From the NCBI GenBank assembly GCA_014190895.1, contig BJGV01000002.1, positions 1 through 64,000 on the forward strand: a DNA stretch of 64,000 nt. Direction: 5' to 3'. The position numbers were made by a program, and so were the translations under genes. Every line of letters starts with the position of its first letter. Position 1 is the first letter of the stretch. Under the pieces are notes generated by a model. The model was not told where the DNA came from and searched no databases. It worked only from the letters and a program-made list of their open reading frames with translations. Below, one piece after another: positions 37,155 through 47,248 of this stretch. The DNA is from Nitrosomonadaceae bacterium. Lineage in GTDB: Bacteria; Pseudomonadota; Gammaproteobacteria; Burkholderiales; Nitrosomonadaceae.

Positions 37155-38097
37155 TAACCCGCAACTGAATAGGGACGGCGAGTTACAGCATCTCCTTACC
37201 ACGGAGGGGCTACCTATTTCTATTCTTTTAAAAATACTGGATACTGCCGAATCTTTTGTTGGCGTCACCGAGCGAGATATAAAGAAGGTGCCACTACTAC
37301 GCGGGAAATCTATATTTAATCTCTTCTTTGAGCCGAGTACTCGTACCCGAACTACATTTGAAATTGCTGCTAAGCGCTTGTCAGCCGATGTGGTTAATCT
37401 CGATGTTGCGGCTTCCTCACAATCTAAGGGGGAGACGATGCTAGACACGGTAAATAATCTATCGGCAATGCACGCTGATATGTTTATTGTGAGACATTCA
37501 CAAAGCGGTGCGGCGCATTTAATAGCGCGTCACGTCAAACCAGGAATTCATGTTATTAATGCTGGTGACGGACGTCATGCGCATCCTACCCAAGCGTTAC
37601 TGGACATGTTTACTATTCGTCGTTATAAGAAAGATTTTCATAGTTTGCGTGTTGCTATTATCGGGGATATTTTACACTCAAGGGTGGCCCGTTCCCAGAT
37701 TCATGCCCTTACTACATTAGGCGTTCCAGAGGTCCGAGTCATCACACCCAAAACCCTGCTGTCAAATAAAGTCGAGCGTTTGGGCGTGCAAGTTTATCAC
37801 GACATGGCGCAAGGACTAAAAGACGTGGATGTATTACTGATGTTACGGCTACAAAACGAGCGCATGCTAGGTGCTCGTCTCCCTAGCGCCGAGGAATATT
37901 TTAAATACTACGGACTTACGCAAGAAAAATTGGCACTGGCCAGTCAAGATGCTATCGTGCTACATCCTGGCCCAATGAATCGCGGTGTTGAGATTGACTC
38001 TGCCGTAGCTGATGGGAAACAGTCAGTTATTTTGTCACAGGTAACATTCGGTATTGCCGTACGAATGGCAGTAATGACCATCTTGATGGGAAATTAA
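37147..38097 (+). CDS. pyrB: Aspartate carbamoyltransferase catalytic subunit (GTG start)
   Basis: [34 protein letters not shown]. Confidence 0.96.
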   Translation: MNNNPQLNRDGELQHLLTTEGLPISILLKILDTAESFVGVTERDIKKVPLLRGKSIFNLFFEPSTRTRTTFEIAAKRLSADVVNLDVAASSQSKGETMLDTVNNLSAMHADMFIVRHSQSGAAHLIARHVKPGIHVINAGDGRHAHPTQALLDMFTIRRYKKDFHSLRVAIIGDILHSRVARSQIHALTTLGVPEVRVITPKTLLSNKVERLGVQVYHDMAQGLKDVDVLLMLRLQNERMLGARLPSAEEYFKYYGLTQEKLALASQDAIVLHPGPMNRGVEIDSAVADGKQSVILSQVTFGIAVRMAVMTILMGN

Positions 38098-38166
38098 AGA
38101 GCATTTATGAGTGCAGGGTTTGGGCTAATGGAAACCAATAGTTTAATGGCCGTATAAAGAAATCCT

Positions 38167-39441
38167 ATGAAGATACACATTAAAAATGGTCACTTAATAG
38201 ATCCAAAGAATGGCATTGATGTCATCAAGGATGTGTTTATTGCTGCCGGAAAGGTTGTTGCAATAGGCGCAGAGCCAAGTAACTTCAAAGCTAGTCGTGT
38301 AATAGATGCAAAGGGCTTGTTAGTGTTTCCAGGCTTGGTAGATTTATCAGTACGGTTACGTGAACCGGGTTTTGAGTACAAGGCCACGCTAGAGTCTGAA
38401 ATGAAGGCGGCAGTAGCGGGCGGGATTACCAGCCTAGCATGTCCGCCCGATACTGACCCACCTTTAGACGAGCCTGGTTTGGTAGAGATGTTAAAGCATC
38501 GTGCTAAGAGTCTTAATCAGGCACATGTCTACCCCATTGGAGCTCTTACTCAAGGCTTAAAGGGGGAGCGATTGACAGAAATGGCGGAATTGCATGATGC
38601 AGGCTGTGTTGTTTTTGGTCAGTCTGATGCACCATTCATTAATACGCGTGTAATGATGCAAGCAATGCAGTACGCAGCTACTTTTGGTTTTAGTGTTTGG
38701 TTGCGCCCACAGGATGTAAGTCTTGCCAATAGTGGTGTGGCTCATGATGGTGAAGTTGCGACTCGTCTGGGTTTGCCAGCGATTCCGGTATGCGCGGAAA
38801 CAATCGCCTTATCAACTATTATTTTAATGGCTAGAGAAACCGGCGCCAGGGTACATTTATGTCGAATTTCTAGTGCAGAAGGTGTTTCCATGATACGCGC
38901 CGCTAAAAAAGATGGCCTAACTATAACTTGTGATGTGGCGGTTAATCACATACATCTCTCTGAGATGGACATCGGTTTCTTTGATTCTAATTGCCATCTT
39001 GTCCCACCATTGCGGAGTTTAAGTGATCGTGATGCGTTGCGCATAGGTCTAATGGATGGAACAATAGATGCGATATGTTCAGACCATACACCAGTAGATG
39101 AAGATGCTAAGTTGCTACCCTTCGGTGAATCCGAAGCAGGCTCTACCGGACTAGAGCTGTTGCTGTCACTTGTTTTGAAATGGTCATTGGAGATGAAAAT
39201 TCCATTGATCTCAGCGTTGGCTGCGATAACCACAGAACCAGCCAAAATACTTGGTATAGATGTTGGCCATCTGTCCCTTGGCGCCATTGCTGATCTGTGT
39301 ATCTTTGATCCCAATCAGTATTGGAACGTGGAAGCAACAGTACTTAGAAGTCAAGGTAAGAACACGCCATTTCTAGGCATAGAACTGCAGGGTAAGGTAA
39401 AGTATACCTTGGTGAATGGTAGTATTGTATATGAAAATTAA
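38167..39441 (+). CDS. pyrC: Dihydroorotase / dihydroorotase-like (PyrC family)
   Basis: GLLVFPGLVDLSVRLREPGFEYKATLESEMKAAVAGGITSLACPPDTDPPLD; note SVRLREPG in place of the canonical HxH. Confidence 0.88.
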   Translation: MKIHIKNGHLIDPKNGIDVIKDVFIAAGKVVAIGAEPSNFKASRVIDAKGLLVFPGLVDLSVRLREPGFEYKATLESEMKAAVAGGITSLACPPDTDPPLDEPGLVEMLKHRAKSLNQAHVYPIGALTQGLKGERLTEMAELHDAGCVVFGQSDAPFINTRVMMQAMQYAATFGFSVWLRPQDVSLANSGVAHDGEVATRLGLPAIPVCAETIALSTIILMARETGARVHLCRISSAEGVSMIRAAKKDGLTITCDVAVNHIHLSEMDIGFFDSNCHLVPPLRSLSDRDALRIGLMDGTIDAICSDHTPVDEDAKLLPFGESEAGSTGLELLLSLVLKWSLEMKIPLISALAAITTEPAKILGIDVGHLSLGAIADLCIFDPNQYWNVEATVLRSQGKNTPFLGIELQGKVKYTLVNGSIVYEN

Positions 39442-39504
39442 ATCGAAATTCAAGAGCGCAGATAGACGCCCGTGCTGACTCCCTAATTACCATCTTGGAC
39501 TAAT

Positions 39505-41601
39505 ATGATCAATCCTTTGCTTGATTTTTCTGGGCTACCGCGTTTCTTAGACATTCAAACCAAACACGTGAATTCATCAGTCAAAAAGTTGCTGGCCGCC
39601 AGTCATGCCGTAGTTAATAAGTTGCGCAATGATGTTATTGCACCCACTTGGCAAAACTTCGTCGAGCCGATGGCAGATGTTCATGAACATCTGCAACGTT
39701 CTTGGGGACAGGTTTCACATTTAAATGCAGTAATGAATAGTCCAGAATTACGAGAGGCATATAATGTTAATTTACTGACGATCACCCAGTATTACGCTGG
39801 TCTTTCTCAGGATAAGGTATTGTTTGAAAAATTTAAACAACTCCGCCATAGCGATGAATTTAAAAATTTGAATCAAGCTAAAAAAATAATTATTAAAAAT
39901 AAATTACGAGATTTTCTTTTGGGTGGCGCAGACCTATTACCAGAAAAGAAAGAACGATTCCTTGGTATTCAGGAAGAGTTATCGGCGAACTCTTCCAGAT
40001 TTAGCGATAACCTCCTAGACGCAACCAGTAATTTTGTGCTGCATATAGAGAATGCGGATGACTTGCTTGGTATTCCAAGTGACGTGTTACAAACAGCTAG
40101 AGAAGTCGCTATAAAAAGTGGTGTTCTTGGTTGGAAGTTTACGTTGCAAGGACCCTCTTTTCAACCAATCATGCAGTATGCGGATAATCAAGAGTTACGC
40201 AAAAAAATGTATCGCGCTTATTCTACCAGGGCCAGTGAAGTTGGTGCACTTGAGGGATCTCTTGCTGCTGAAGTTAATTGGGATAATACGCTGTTAATAA
40301 GTAAAATACTCAAATTGCGCAAGGAAGAAGCGCAAATGCTCGGGTTTAATTGTTATGCTGAATTGTCATTGATGTCAAAAATGGCCTCTACACCAGATCA
40401 AGTGATAAGTTTCCTTGGCGAATTAGCTGTTATGGCCAAACCTTATGCTCAACGTGATCTAGAGGAACTGAGTCACTTCGCTATTAATCAATTGAAACTC
40501 AGTAAACTTGAATCTTGGGATATAGTTTATGCCAGTGAGAAGTTAAGAGCCGAATGTTATGCTTTTTCTGATCAGGAAGTGAAACAGTATTTTCCGGAAA
40601 CTAAAGTGTTATCAGGCATGTTCAGGCTAGTTGAAAATCTTTATAGCATTATTATTACCGCTCCAGAAGAAATGTCACGCATTCAACTCTGGCATCCAGA
40701 TGTAAAATTTTTTAATGTTAGCGATATTAATGGGAAATTAATTGGACAATTTTATATAGATTTATATGCGCGACCCGGTAAACGAGGCGGTGCGTGGATG
40801 GACGATGCAATTACTCGCCGCCGCATTAAAGGCAATAAACTTGTTATACAAACACCGGTTGCGTACCTTAATTGTAATTTTTCTGCACCTGTTAATTTCG
40901 GTGATCAAAAAACGCCAGCTTTATTTACTCATGATGAAGTAATAACTTTATTTCATGAGTTTGGCCATGGTCTGCATCATTTACTTACTGAAGCCGAAGA
41001 ACTTGGAGTATCCGGTATAAATGGAGTTGAGTGGGATGCTGTGGAGCTTCCTAGTCAGTTCATGGAAAATTTTTGCTGGGAGTGGGAGGTGCTGATCAAC
41101 ATGACGCAGCATGTTGACACTGGAGAGTCTTTGCCTCGGACATTATTCGATAAAATGCTCGCAGCAAAAAATTTTCAAAGCGGCCTTAAAACTTTACGTC
41201 AGGTAGAGTTTGCACTATTTGACATGCGCCTACATTCTGATTTTAATCCAAGCGGGGAAAAAACAGTGCTGCAACTGCTAAATGAGATTCGTGAGCAAAT
41301 TGCTGTTATTAGCCCGCCAGATTTTAATCGCTTTCCCCATAGTTTTTCACATATTTTTTCGGGCGGATATGCGGCAGGTTATTACAGCTATAAATGGGCA
41401 GAGGTTTTATCTTCTGATGCCTATAGTGTTTTTGAGGAAAGTATCGATGGGAAAATGAGTGCCAAAGTTGGCGCTCATTTTCGTGATGAAATTCTTGCGG
41501 TGGGCGGAAGCCGCCCAGCGCTAGAATCGTTTATCGCATTTCGTGGACGTGAACCAAACACGAGTGCACTTTTGCGCCATAACGGCATGACAATTACATA
41601 A
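39505..41601 (+). CDS. prlC: Oligopeptidase A, M3 family
   Basis: LFHEFGHGLHHLLT zinc site; SGGYAAGYYSYKWAEVLSSDAYSVFEE. Confidence 0.96.
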   Translation: MINPLLDFSGLPRFLDIQTKHVNSSVKKLLAASHAVVNKLRNDVIAPTWQNFVEPMADVHEHLQRSWGQVSHLNAVMNSPELREAYNVNLLTITQYYAGLSQDKVLFEKFKQLRHSDEFKNLNQAKKIIIKNKLRDFLLGGADLLPEKKERFLGIQEELSANSSRFSDNLLDATSNFVLHIENADDLLGIPSDVLQTAREVAIKSGVLGWKFTLQGPSFQPIMQYADNQELRKKMYRAYSTRASEVGALEGSLAAEVNWDNTLLISKILKLRKEEAQMLGFNCYAELSLMSKMASTPDQVISFLGELAVMAKPYAQRDLEELSHFAINQLKLSKLESWDIVYASEKLRAECYAFSDQEVKQYFPETKVLSGMFRLVENLYSIIITAPEEMSRIQLWHPDVKFFNVSDINGKLIGQFYIDLYARPGKRGGAWMDDAITRRRIKGNKLVIQTPVAYLNCNFSAPVNFGDQKTPALFTHDEVITLFHEFGHGLHHLLTEAEELGVSGINGVEWDAVELPSQFMENFCWEWEVLINMTQHVDTGESLPRTLFDKMLAAKNFQSGLKTLRQVEFALFDMRLHSDFNPSGEKTVLQLLNEIREQIAVISPPDFNRFPHSFSHIFSGGYAAGYYSYKWAEVLSSDAYSVFEESIDGKMSAKVGAHFRDEILAVGGSRPALESFIAFRGREPNTSALLRHNGMTIT

Positions 41602-41664
41602 ATTACTAAAAGTAGAGTGGCTGTCTTTGTAATTATACGGTGTCCAGTCTATTCTAGCATCGTG

Positions 41665-42297
41665 TTACGTTGCGTTGGTTCGACGGCGCCACCAGAAGAA
41701 AGCTGCGGCGCTACCCACCCCTAGCAGCAGCAAAATTTCTGTTAAACCGATCCCAGAGCCACCATGTCCGTCATGCCCACCTCCTCCACCCACATGTATC
41801 GGAATGCTAACCGCCATAATTAATTTGCCATCTTTTTCTGTTTCTAGTAGTAAATTGTATTGACCCAACTCTTGTAAATTTGCTGCAAGTGTAATGCTTC
41901 CAGATGGGTATAATTTAGCTGGTTCAGAAATGATTGCATGGCCATCACCGTGACCTTCCATTATTAAGCGCAAGGCAATTGGAATTTCGCGAGTTGTACC
42001 GTCTTTTAAGTCCACTGTAAAAATCATTTCACCAGTATTTGGGACGTGATCACAGTATGCATGTGTAGGCGGAAGGGCACCTTTCGGCTTTTCATAGGCA
42101 CTAAATGCAACAGGGAAATTCCCAGTTTTAATAGCGCAATCCCCGCTATGGTGACCTTCATGAGCAAGCATTAGTTGCGCATGAGCTGGCGTCATCAATC
42201 CAATCAATCCAATCAATCCAGTACGTAAAAACCAATGTAACCACATGGTTTTATATTCAAACACCTTATTCATAATATCTCCATATCTATTCATCAT
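41665..42297 (-). CDS. Secreted, C-terminally anchored two-Cys family hypothetical (paralog of 193..783)
   Basis: Shares C...C-PxTG..., PAKLYPSGSI, C-terminal TM plus RRR with 193..783; His/Gly-rich linker GGGGGHDGHGGSG. Confidence 0.8.
   Translation of the reverse strand: MMNRYGDIMNKVFEYKTMWLHWFLRTGLIGLIGLMTPAHAQLMLAHEGHHSGDCAIKTGNFPVAFSAYEKPKGALPPTHAYCDHVPNTGEMIFTVDLKDGTTREIPIALRLIMEGHGDGHAIISEPAKLYPSGSITLAANLQELGQYNLLLETEKDGKLIMAVSIPIHVGGGGGHDGHGGSGIGLTEILLLLGVGSAAAFFWWRRRTNAT
42194..42220. repeat. Three perfect copies of the 9-bp unit ATCAATCCA inside the signal-peptide coding region
   Basis: Read directly; encodes the GLIGLIGLM segment on the minus strand. Confidence 0.9.
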
Positions 42298-42754
42298 TCA
42301 TTGTGTGGTTGTGTGCTCAGCAATTCTATTCGAGCAAGCAGGGGGGGGGTGATTGTATAACAAATAAATTAAAATTAAGTAACAGAATTTAGCAATAAGT
42401 CACGCTAATATGTAAATATAGCCATTAAAAAAATTTTAAAAAGTACGCAAAGCATAATGCGATATGTTAAGGCAATATGTAATCTTATTTTAAAGTTAAA
42501 CAGTGAGGGTGTTTATGTTAAATGACTTTTGTCATATACAATTTTACCAGAACACAGTCATTTGTTTCTAAGCGATAAAGAAAGATAAATTTTCAGTTAC
42601 AGCCTCCCCAAGTAGATTACTTTCTGGTATTGTCGACGTCAATGATTGGGTTAGAATAGTCTATCTTTTTAAAGTACCTGTGCGTCAGTATATAGTAGCT
42701 GTTCTAATAAACTGAGAATTAAATTAGACATGATTTGGATTTGTAATTACGGCA

Positions 42755-43384
42755 ATGGATGAAATAAAAATTGACCAAGGGTTGTCGACGTCTGATCTCT
42801 GCATTCAATATGGTCGAGAGATGTTAACTTCACAGCTACCCCTTACCGAAAAGAAGGGATATGATTTCGCGCCCCCATTTCACGAAATGATAGTTCACCT
42901 CTATTTGCTAGGGGTTATGTGGCGTCATGGTGAGAGCCTGAATTTACTAATAGATTCTCGTGAACACGCCCTAGCAGCGTTACGGTTAATGCTGGTTAAT
43001 GCTGGTATGAATAATAATAAATCCCTTAAACATATTGTATTTTTGGATAAGATGTCTCGGATAAAGGACGGTAGCGACGCCCTTGCTTTGACAGCTGGCT
43101 ATCAAGCCACTTTAAATGACGGCAGTTTAGATATGGTTTTTGATGAGCATCGTGATGAAACAAGAACCTCCGGAGCTCTCTGGCGACTTTACGACCGTAG
43201 CAAGAAAATTATGCTCATGGGCGGCGGTGCTGCAGCTTTTGTTGCGATTTGGTTTGTTACAATTTTTATACCATCAAGCACCGGAATGGCGATACTAACG
43301 GCAGGAATCATTGCTGCTGCTTTTATTGTGATTCCAACATTTATAATTGGAATGTTGATTTATCGAATAAAATTTAAGAATTAA
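42755..43384 (+). CDS. Orphan hypothetical protein, soluble N-terminal region plus two C-terminal TM helices
   Basis: 209-aa ORF in otherwise non-coding DNA; KIMLMGGGAAAFVAIWFVTIFIPSSTGMAILTAGIIAAAFIVIPTFIIGMLIY. Confidence 0.7.
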   Translation: MDEIKIDQGLSTSDLCIQYGREMLTSQLPLTEKKGYDFAPPFHEMIVHLYLLGVMWRHGESLNLLIDSREHALAALRLMLVNAGMNNNKSLKHIVFLDKMSRIKDGSDALALTAGYQATLNDGSLDMVFDEHRDETRTSGALWRLYDRSKKIMLMGGGAAAFVAIWFVTIFIPSSTGMAILTAGIIAAAFIVIPTFIIGMLIYRIKFKN

Positions 43385-43601
43385 AATATTCGGACCATAT
43401 TTTTACTTATTATGTTTGTTGATATTGTTTTGAAGTTAAGTGCATATGACCCATTTTTAAAATGTATCGGGTTTTACAGTAATTGCTACTAAACAACACA
43501 GCCCTGGGAATTGTTTATACGAAAAGATAGTTTTAGGGGCGAGTGTTGTAAGCAGACACAGTATAATTGACCATATAAACATCTCCAAAGATACAATTGA
43601 T

Positions 43602-44471
43602 TTGAATATGGAAGCTAAAATTATAGATGGGAATGCGATTGCTAAAGAAGTCCGTACCGAGTGGAGATTACGTGCTGAGTACTTGACAAGATTGGGTGTG
43701 CAACCAGGGCTTGCGGTTATTATTGTAGGAAACAATCCAGCCTCGAGCATTTATGTGCGCAACAAAGCTAAGGCTTGTGACGAAACTGGTATTTATTCTG
43801 AAATACATGAATTTTTGGAGAATGCTAGTCAGAATCAGGTGATAGAGCGCATTCAGGAATTGAATAAAGATTCTAAAATCCATGGCATATTGGTGCAATT
43901 GCCATTACCTCGACATTTTGAAATCAATAAAATAATTGCTTCTATTGCGGTAGAAAAAGATGCAGATGGTTTTCATCTCTATAATGTGGGTGCGCTCGTT
44001 GCTGGCCAGACCTTGTTCCCACCCTGCACGCCTTCTGGCGTTATGAAAATGTTAGAAAAAATAGGGATTGTGATTGAAGGACGGCATGCAGTGGTAGTAG
44101 GGCGTAGCAATATTGTCGGTAAACCAATGGCGCTGATGTTATTAGAAAAAAGTGCAACCGTTACCATTTGTACATCAAAGACGCATAACTTGATGGAGCA
44201 TACAGTACGTGCCGATATCCTGGTAACAGCTATCGGCAAACCCCGCATAATTTCCGCTGATATGGTGAAATCTGGCGCAACCGTAATAGATGTGGGCATT
44301 AATTTGATGTCTGATGGTAAGTTGACGGGCGATGTAGATTTCAATTTGGTCAAGAAGAAAGCGGGATATATTACGCCGGTGCCGGGCGGAGTGGGGCCAA
44401 TGACCATTACCATGCTGTTATGCAACACTATTAAGGCAGCGGAACGTTTTTATGCCCAGATCTCAGCATAA
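43602..44471 (+). CDS. folD: Methylenetetrahydrofolate dehydrogenase/cyclohydrolase
   Basis: [62 protein letters not shown]. Confidence 0.97.
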   Translation: MNMEAKIIDGNAIAKEVRTEWRLRAEYLTRLGVQPGLAVIIVGNNPASSIYVRNKAKACDETGIYSEIHEFLENASQNQVIERIQELNKDSKIHGILVQLPLPRHFEINKIIASIAVEKDADGFHLYNVGALVAGQTLFPPCTPSGVMKMLEKIGIVIEGRHAVVVGRSNIVGKPMALMLLEKSATVTICTSKTHNLMEHTVRADILVTAIGKPRIISADMVKSGATVIDVGINLMSDGKLTGDVDFNLVKKKAGYITPVPGGVGPMTITMLLCNTIKAAERFYAQISA

Positions 44472-44513
44472 ATAACGTAAATAAAGAAAAGTAACAATTA
44501 TAAAATATAAGGT

Positions 44514-47180
44514 ATGGAACAATTACCCGACATCGATCCGCAGGAAACACAAGAATGGCTAGATGCACTTGAATCTGTATTAGCAGAAGAAGGGGTAGAT
44601 CGAGCGCATTATTTATTAGAGAAGTTAGTAGAGAAAGCTCGAAGATCCGGTGCTTATCTTCCGTATACTGCCAACACTGGCTATATCAACACTATTCCGC
44701 CTAGCAAAGAAGAGCGTTCGCCTGGTAATCATGCCATAGAGCACCGTATTCGTTCATACGTACGTTGGAATGCCATGGCAATGGTATTGCGTGCCAATAG
44801 AAATACCAATGTTGGCGGACATATTGCAACTTTTGCTTCTGCTGCAACGCTTTATGATATTGGCTATAACCACTTTTGGCATGCCGCCAGTGAAAATCAT
44901 GGCGGGGATTTAGTGTTGGTTCAAGGACACTCTTCTCCTGGTATTTATGCCTATGCTTTTATGCTAGGAGAATTAAAACAGGAGCAACTTGATAATTTTC
45001 GTCAGGAAGTAGGAGGCAAAGGATTGTCTTCTTATCCACATCCATGGCTCATGCCAGAGTTCTGGGGATTTCCAACAGTGTCGATGGGGTTGGGGCCGCT
45101 AATGGCAATTTATCAAGCTCGTTTCATGAAGTATTTAGACAGTCGCGGATTAATTAAAACCGAGGGCCGCAAAGTTTGGGCTTTTATGGGCGATGGGGAA
45201 ATGGATGAACCAGAGTCATTAGGCGCAATTTCATTGGCCTCGCGTGAGAAACTTGATAATCTGATATTCGTTATTAACTGTAATCTTCAGCGACTGGATG
45301 GCCCGGTACGTGGCAACGGTAAGATTATTCAAGAGTTAGAGGGTGATTTTTGTGGGGCCGGTTGGAATGTCATTAAAGTAATCTGGGGATCTTACTGGGA
45401 TCCTTTGCTGGCAAAAGATACCAAGGGCTTGCTACAGCAACGCATGATGGAATGTGTCGACGGAGAGTATCAAACTTTCAAATCCAGAGACGGGTCTTAC
45501 GTGCGCAAACATTTTTTTGGCAAATATCCAGAGTTATTAGAAATGGTTGCCAATATGTCCGATGATGATATTTGGCGTTTAAATCGAGGCGGCCATGATC
45601 CGCATAAGGTTTATGCCGCCTACGCTGCTGCAGTAAAACACACGGGACAGCCCACAGTGATACTTGCCAAGACCATTAAAGGGTATGGTATGGGAGAGGC
45701 CGGTGAAGCGCAGAACATTACCCACCAACAGAAAAAAATGGGCACCACCTCGTTGAAAGCATTTCGAGACCGTTTTGGTTTGTTAATTCCAGACGATAAA
45801 ATAGATGATGTGCCTTATCTTGTATTTGAAAAAGATTCGACAGAGTATGCTTATATGCAACAAAAACGCGAAGCATTGGGCGGCTTTCTTCATCGCCGTC
45901 GTCGTCGCGCAGAAGTGTTGCAGGTACCCAGTTTATCGGTATTTGAGGCATTACTTAAAGCCAGCGGTGTAGGGCGAGAATCCTCCACCACCATGGCGTT
46001 TGTACGCATACTCAATATCCTGGTTAAAGACAAAAATATCGGTAAGCGAATAGTACCGATTGTAGCAGATGAGTCGCGCACCTTCGGCATGGAGGGTATG
46101 TTTCGACAACTAGGTATTTGGTCATCAATGGGGCAGCTTTACACTCCAGAAGATGCAGATCAATTGATGTATTATAAAGAAGATAAGAATGGCCAGATTT
46201 TACAAGAGGGAATTAATGAAGCGGGGGCTATGTCATCATGGATAGCAGCAGCAACTGCCTATAGCACTCATGGCGTGCAAATGATCCCTTTCTTTATTTT
46301 TTATTCTATGTTTGGTTTTCAGCGTGTTGGTGATCTTGCTTGGGCTGCAGGCGATATGCGTTGCCGTGGTTTTTTGTTGGGCGGCACCGCTGGACGGACC
46401 ACCCTAAATGGCGAAGGTCTGCAGCATGAGGACGGACATAGTCATCTTATTGCCTCTTCTATTCCGAACTGTATATCTTATGACCCCACGTTTGCTTACG
46501 AACTTGCGGTTATCATTCAGGACGGTTTGCGTCGAATGTACCAAGAGCAGGAGGACGTGTATTACTACATTACTGTAATGAACGAAAATTACTCGCATCC
46601 AGAAATTCCTAAGGGGGTGGAGCAGGGGATATTAAAAGGCATGTATTTGTTCAATGAGGGTAATAAGACAAAATCTGGTACCGGGTTACGAGTTCAGTTA
46701 TTAGGCTCTGGCACTATCTTGCGTGAGGTTATCGCGGCAGCGGAGATACTAGAAAAAGAATACGGTGTTAATTCTGATATCTGGAGCGTTACCAGTTTTA
46801 ACGAATTGCGGCGCGAAGCTCTTGACGTAGGACGTTGGAACATGTTGCACCCCACCCAACCAGAGAAGTCATCTTATGTAAAGATTTGTTTAGAAGATCG
46901 CGAAGGACCAAAAGTGGCGGCAACCGACTACATGAGGATTTTTGCTGATCAGATACGTGAATTTGTGCCAGGACGTTATAAGGTGTTAGGCACAGATGGT
47001 TTTGGACGTTCTGATACACGTGAGAAGCTCCGTTATTTCTTTGAAGTAGATCGTTACTACATTACTGTTGCCGCACTTAAGGCTCTGGTTGAGGATGGAA
47101 AAATATCAGCAAAAATAGTAGCACAAGCGATGGATAAATTTGGTATTGATCCAGATAAACCAAATCCAACAGAGGTATAG
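44514..47180 (+). CDS. aceE: Pyruvate dehydrogenase E1 (homodimeric type)
   Basis: 888 aa; QETQEWLDALESVL, GGHIATFASAATLYDIGYNHFWHA, GDGEMDEPESLGAI. Confidence 0.98.
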   Translation: MEQLPDIDPQETQEWLDALESVLAEEGVDRAHYLLEKLVEKARRSGAYLPYTANTGYINTIPPSKEERSPGNHAIEHRIRSYVRWNAMAMVLRANRNTNVGGHIATFASAATLYDIGYNHFWHAASENHGGDLVLVQGHSSPGIYAYAFMLGELKQEQLDNFRQEVGGKGLSSYPHPWLMPEFWGFPTVSMGLGPLMAIYQARFMKYLDSRGLIKTEGRKVWAFMGDGEMDEPESLGAISLASREKLDNLIFVINCNLQRLDGPVRGNGKIIQELEGDFCGAGWNVIKVIWGSYWDPLLAKDTKGLLQQRMMECVDGEYQTFKSRDGSYVRKHFFGKYPELLEMVANMSDDDIWRLNRGGHDPHKVYAAYAAAVKHTGQPTVILAKTIKGYGMGEAGEAQNITHQQKKMGTTSLKAFRDRFGLLIPDDKIDDVPYLVFEKDSTEYAYMQQKREALGGFLHRRRRRAEVLQVPSLSVFEALLKASGVGRESSTTMAFVRILNILVKDKNIGKRIVPIVADESRTFGMEGMFRQLGIWSSMGQLYTPEDADQLMYYKEDKNGQILQEGINEAGAMSSWIAAATAYSTHGVQMIPFFIFYSMFGFQRVGDLAWAAGDMRCRGFLLGGTAGRTTLNGEGLQHEDGHSHLIASSIPNCISYDPTFAYELAVIIQDGLRRMYQEQEDVYYYITVMNENYSHPEIPKGVEQGILKGMYLFNEGNKTKSGTGLRVQLLGSGTILREVIAAAEILEKEYGVNSDIWSVTSFNELRREALDVGRWNMLHPTQPEKSSYVKICLEDREGPKVAATDYMRIFADQIREFVPGRYKVLGTDGFGRSDTREKLRYFFEVDRYYITVAALKALVEDGKISAKIVAQAMDKFGIDPDKPNPTEV

Positions 47181-47248
47181 AATGATCCTAGGGTGCAGAA
47201 ACTAACCCCTTTATTTTAAGTGCTTAGCAGACAAACAGGGGAAGAAAT

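Noticed and set aside
42630-42792. 11-bp direct repeat TTGTCGACGTC (42630-42640 and 42782-42792)
   Set aside because: Only two copies and short; not enough to call an operator
42990-43010. Short tandem GTTAATGCTG duplication inside the orphan ORF
   Set aside because: Two copies only, coding, not clearly functional
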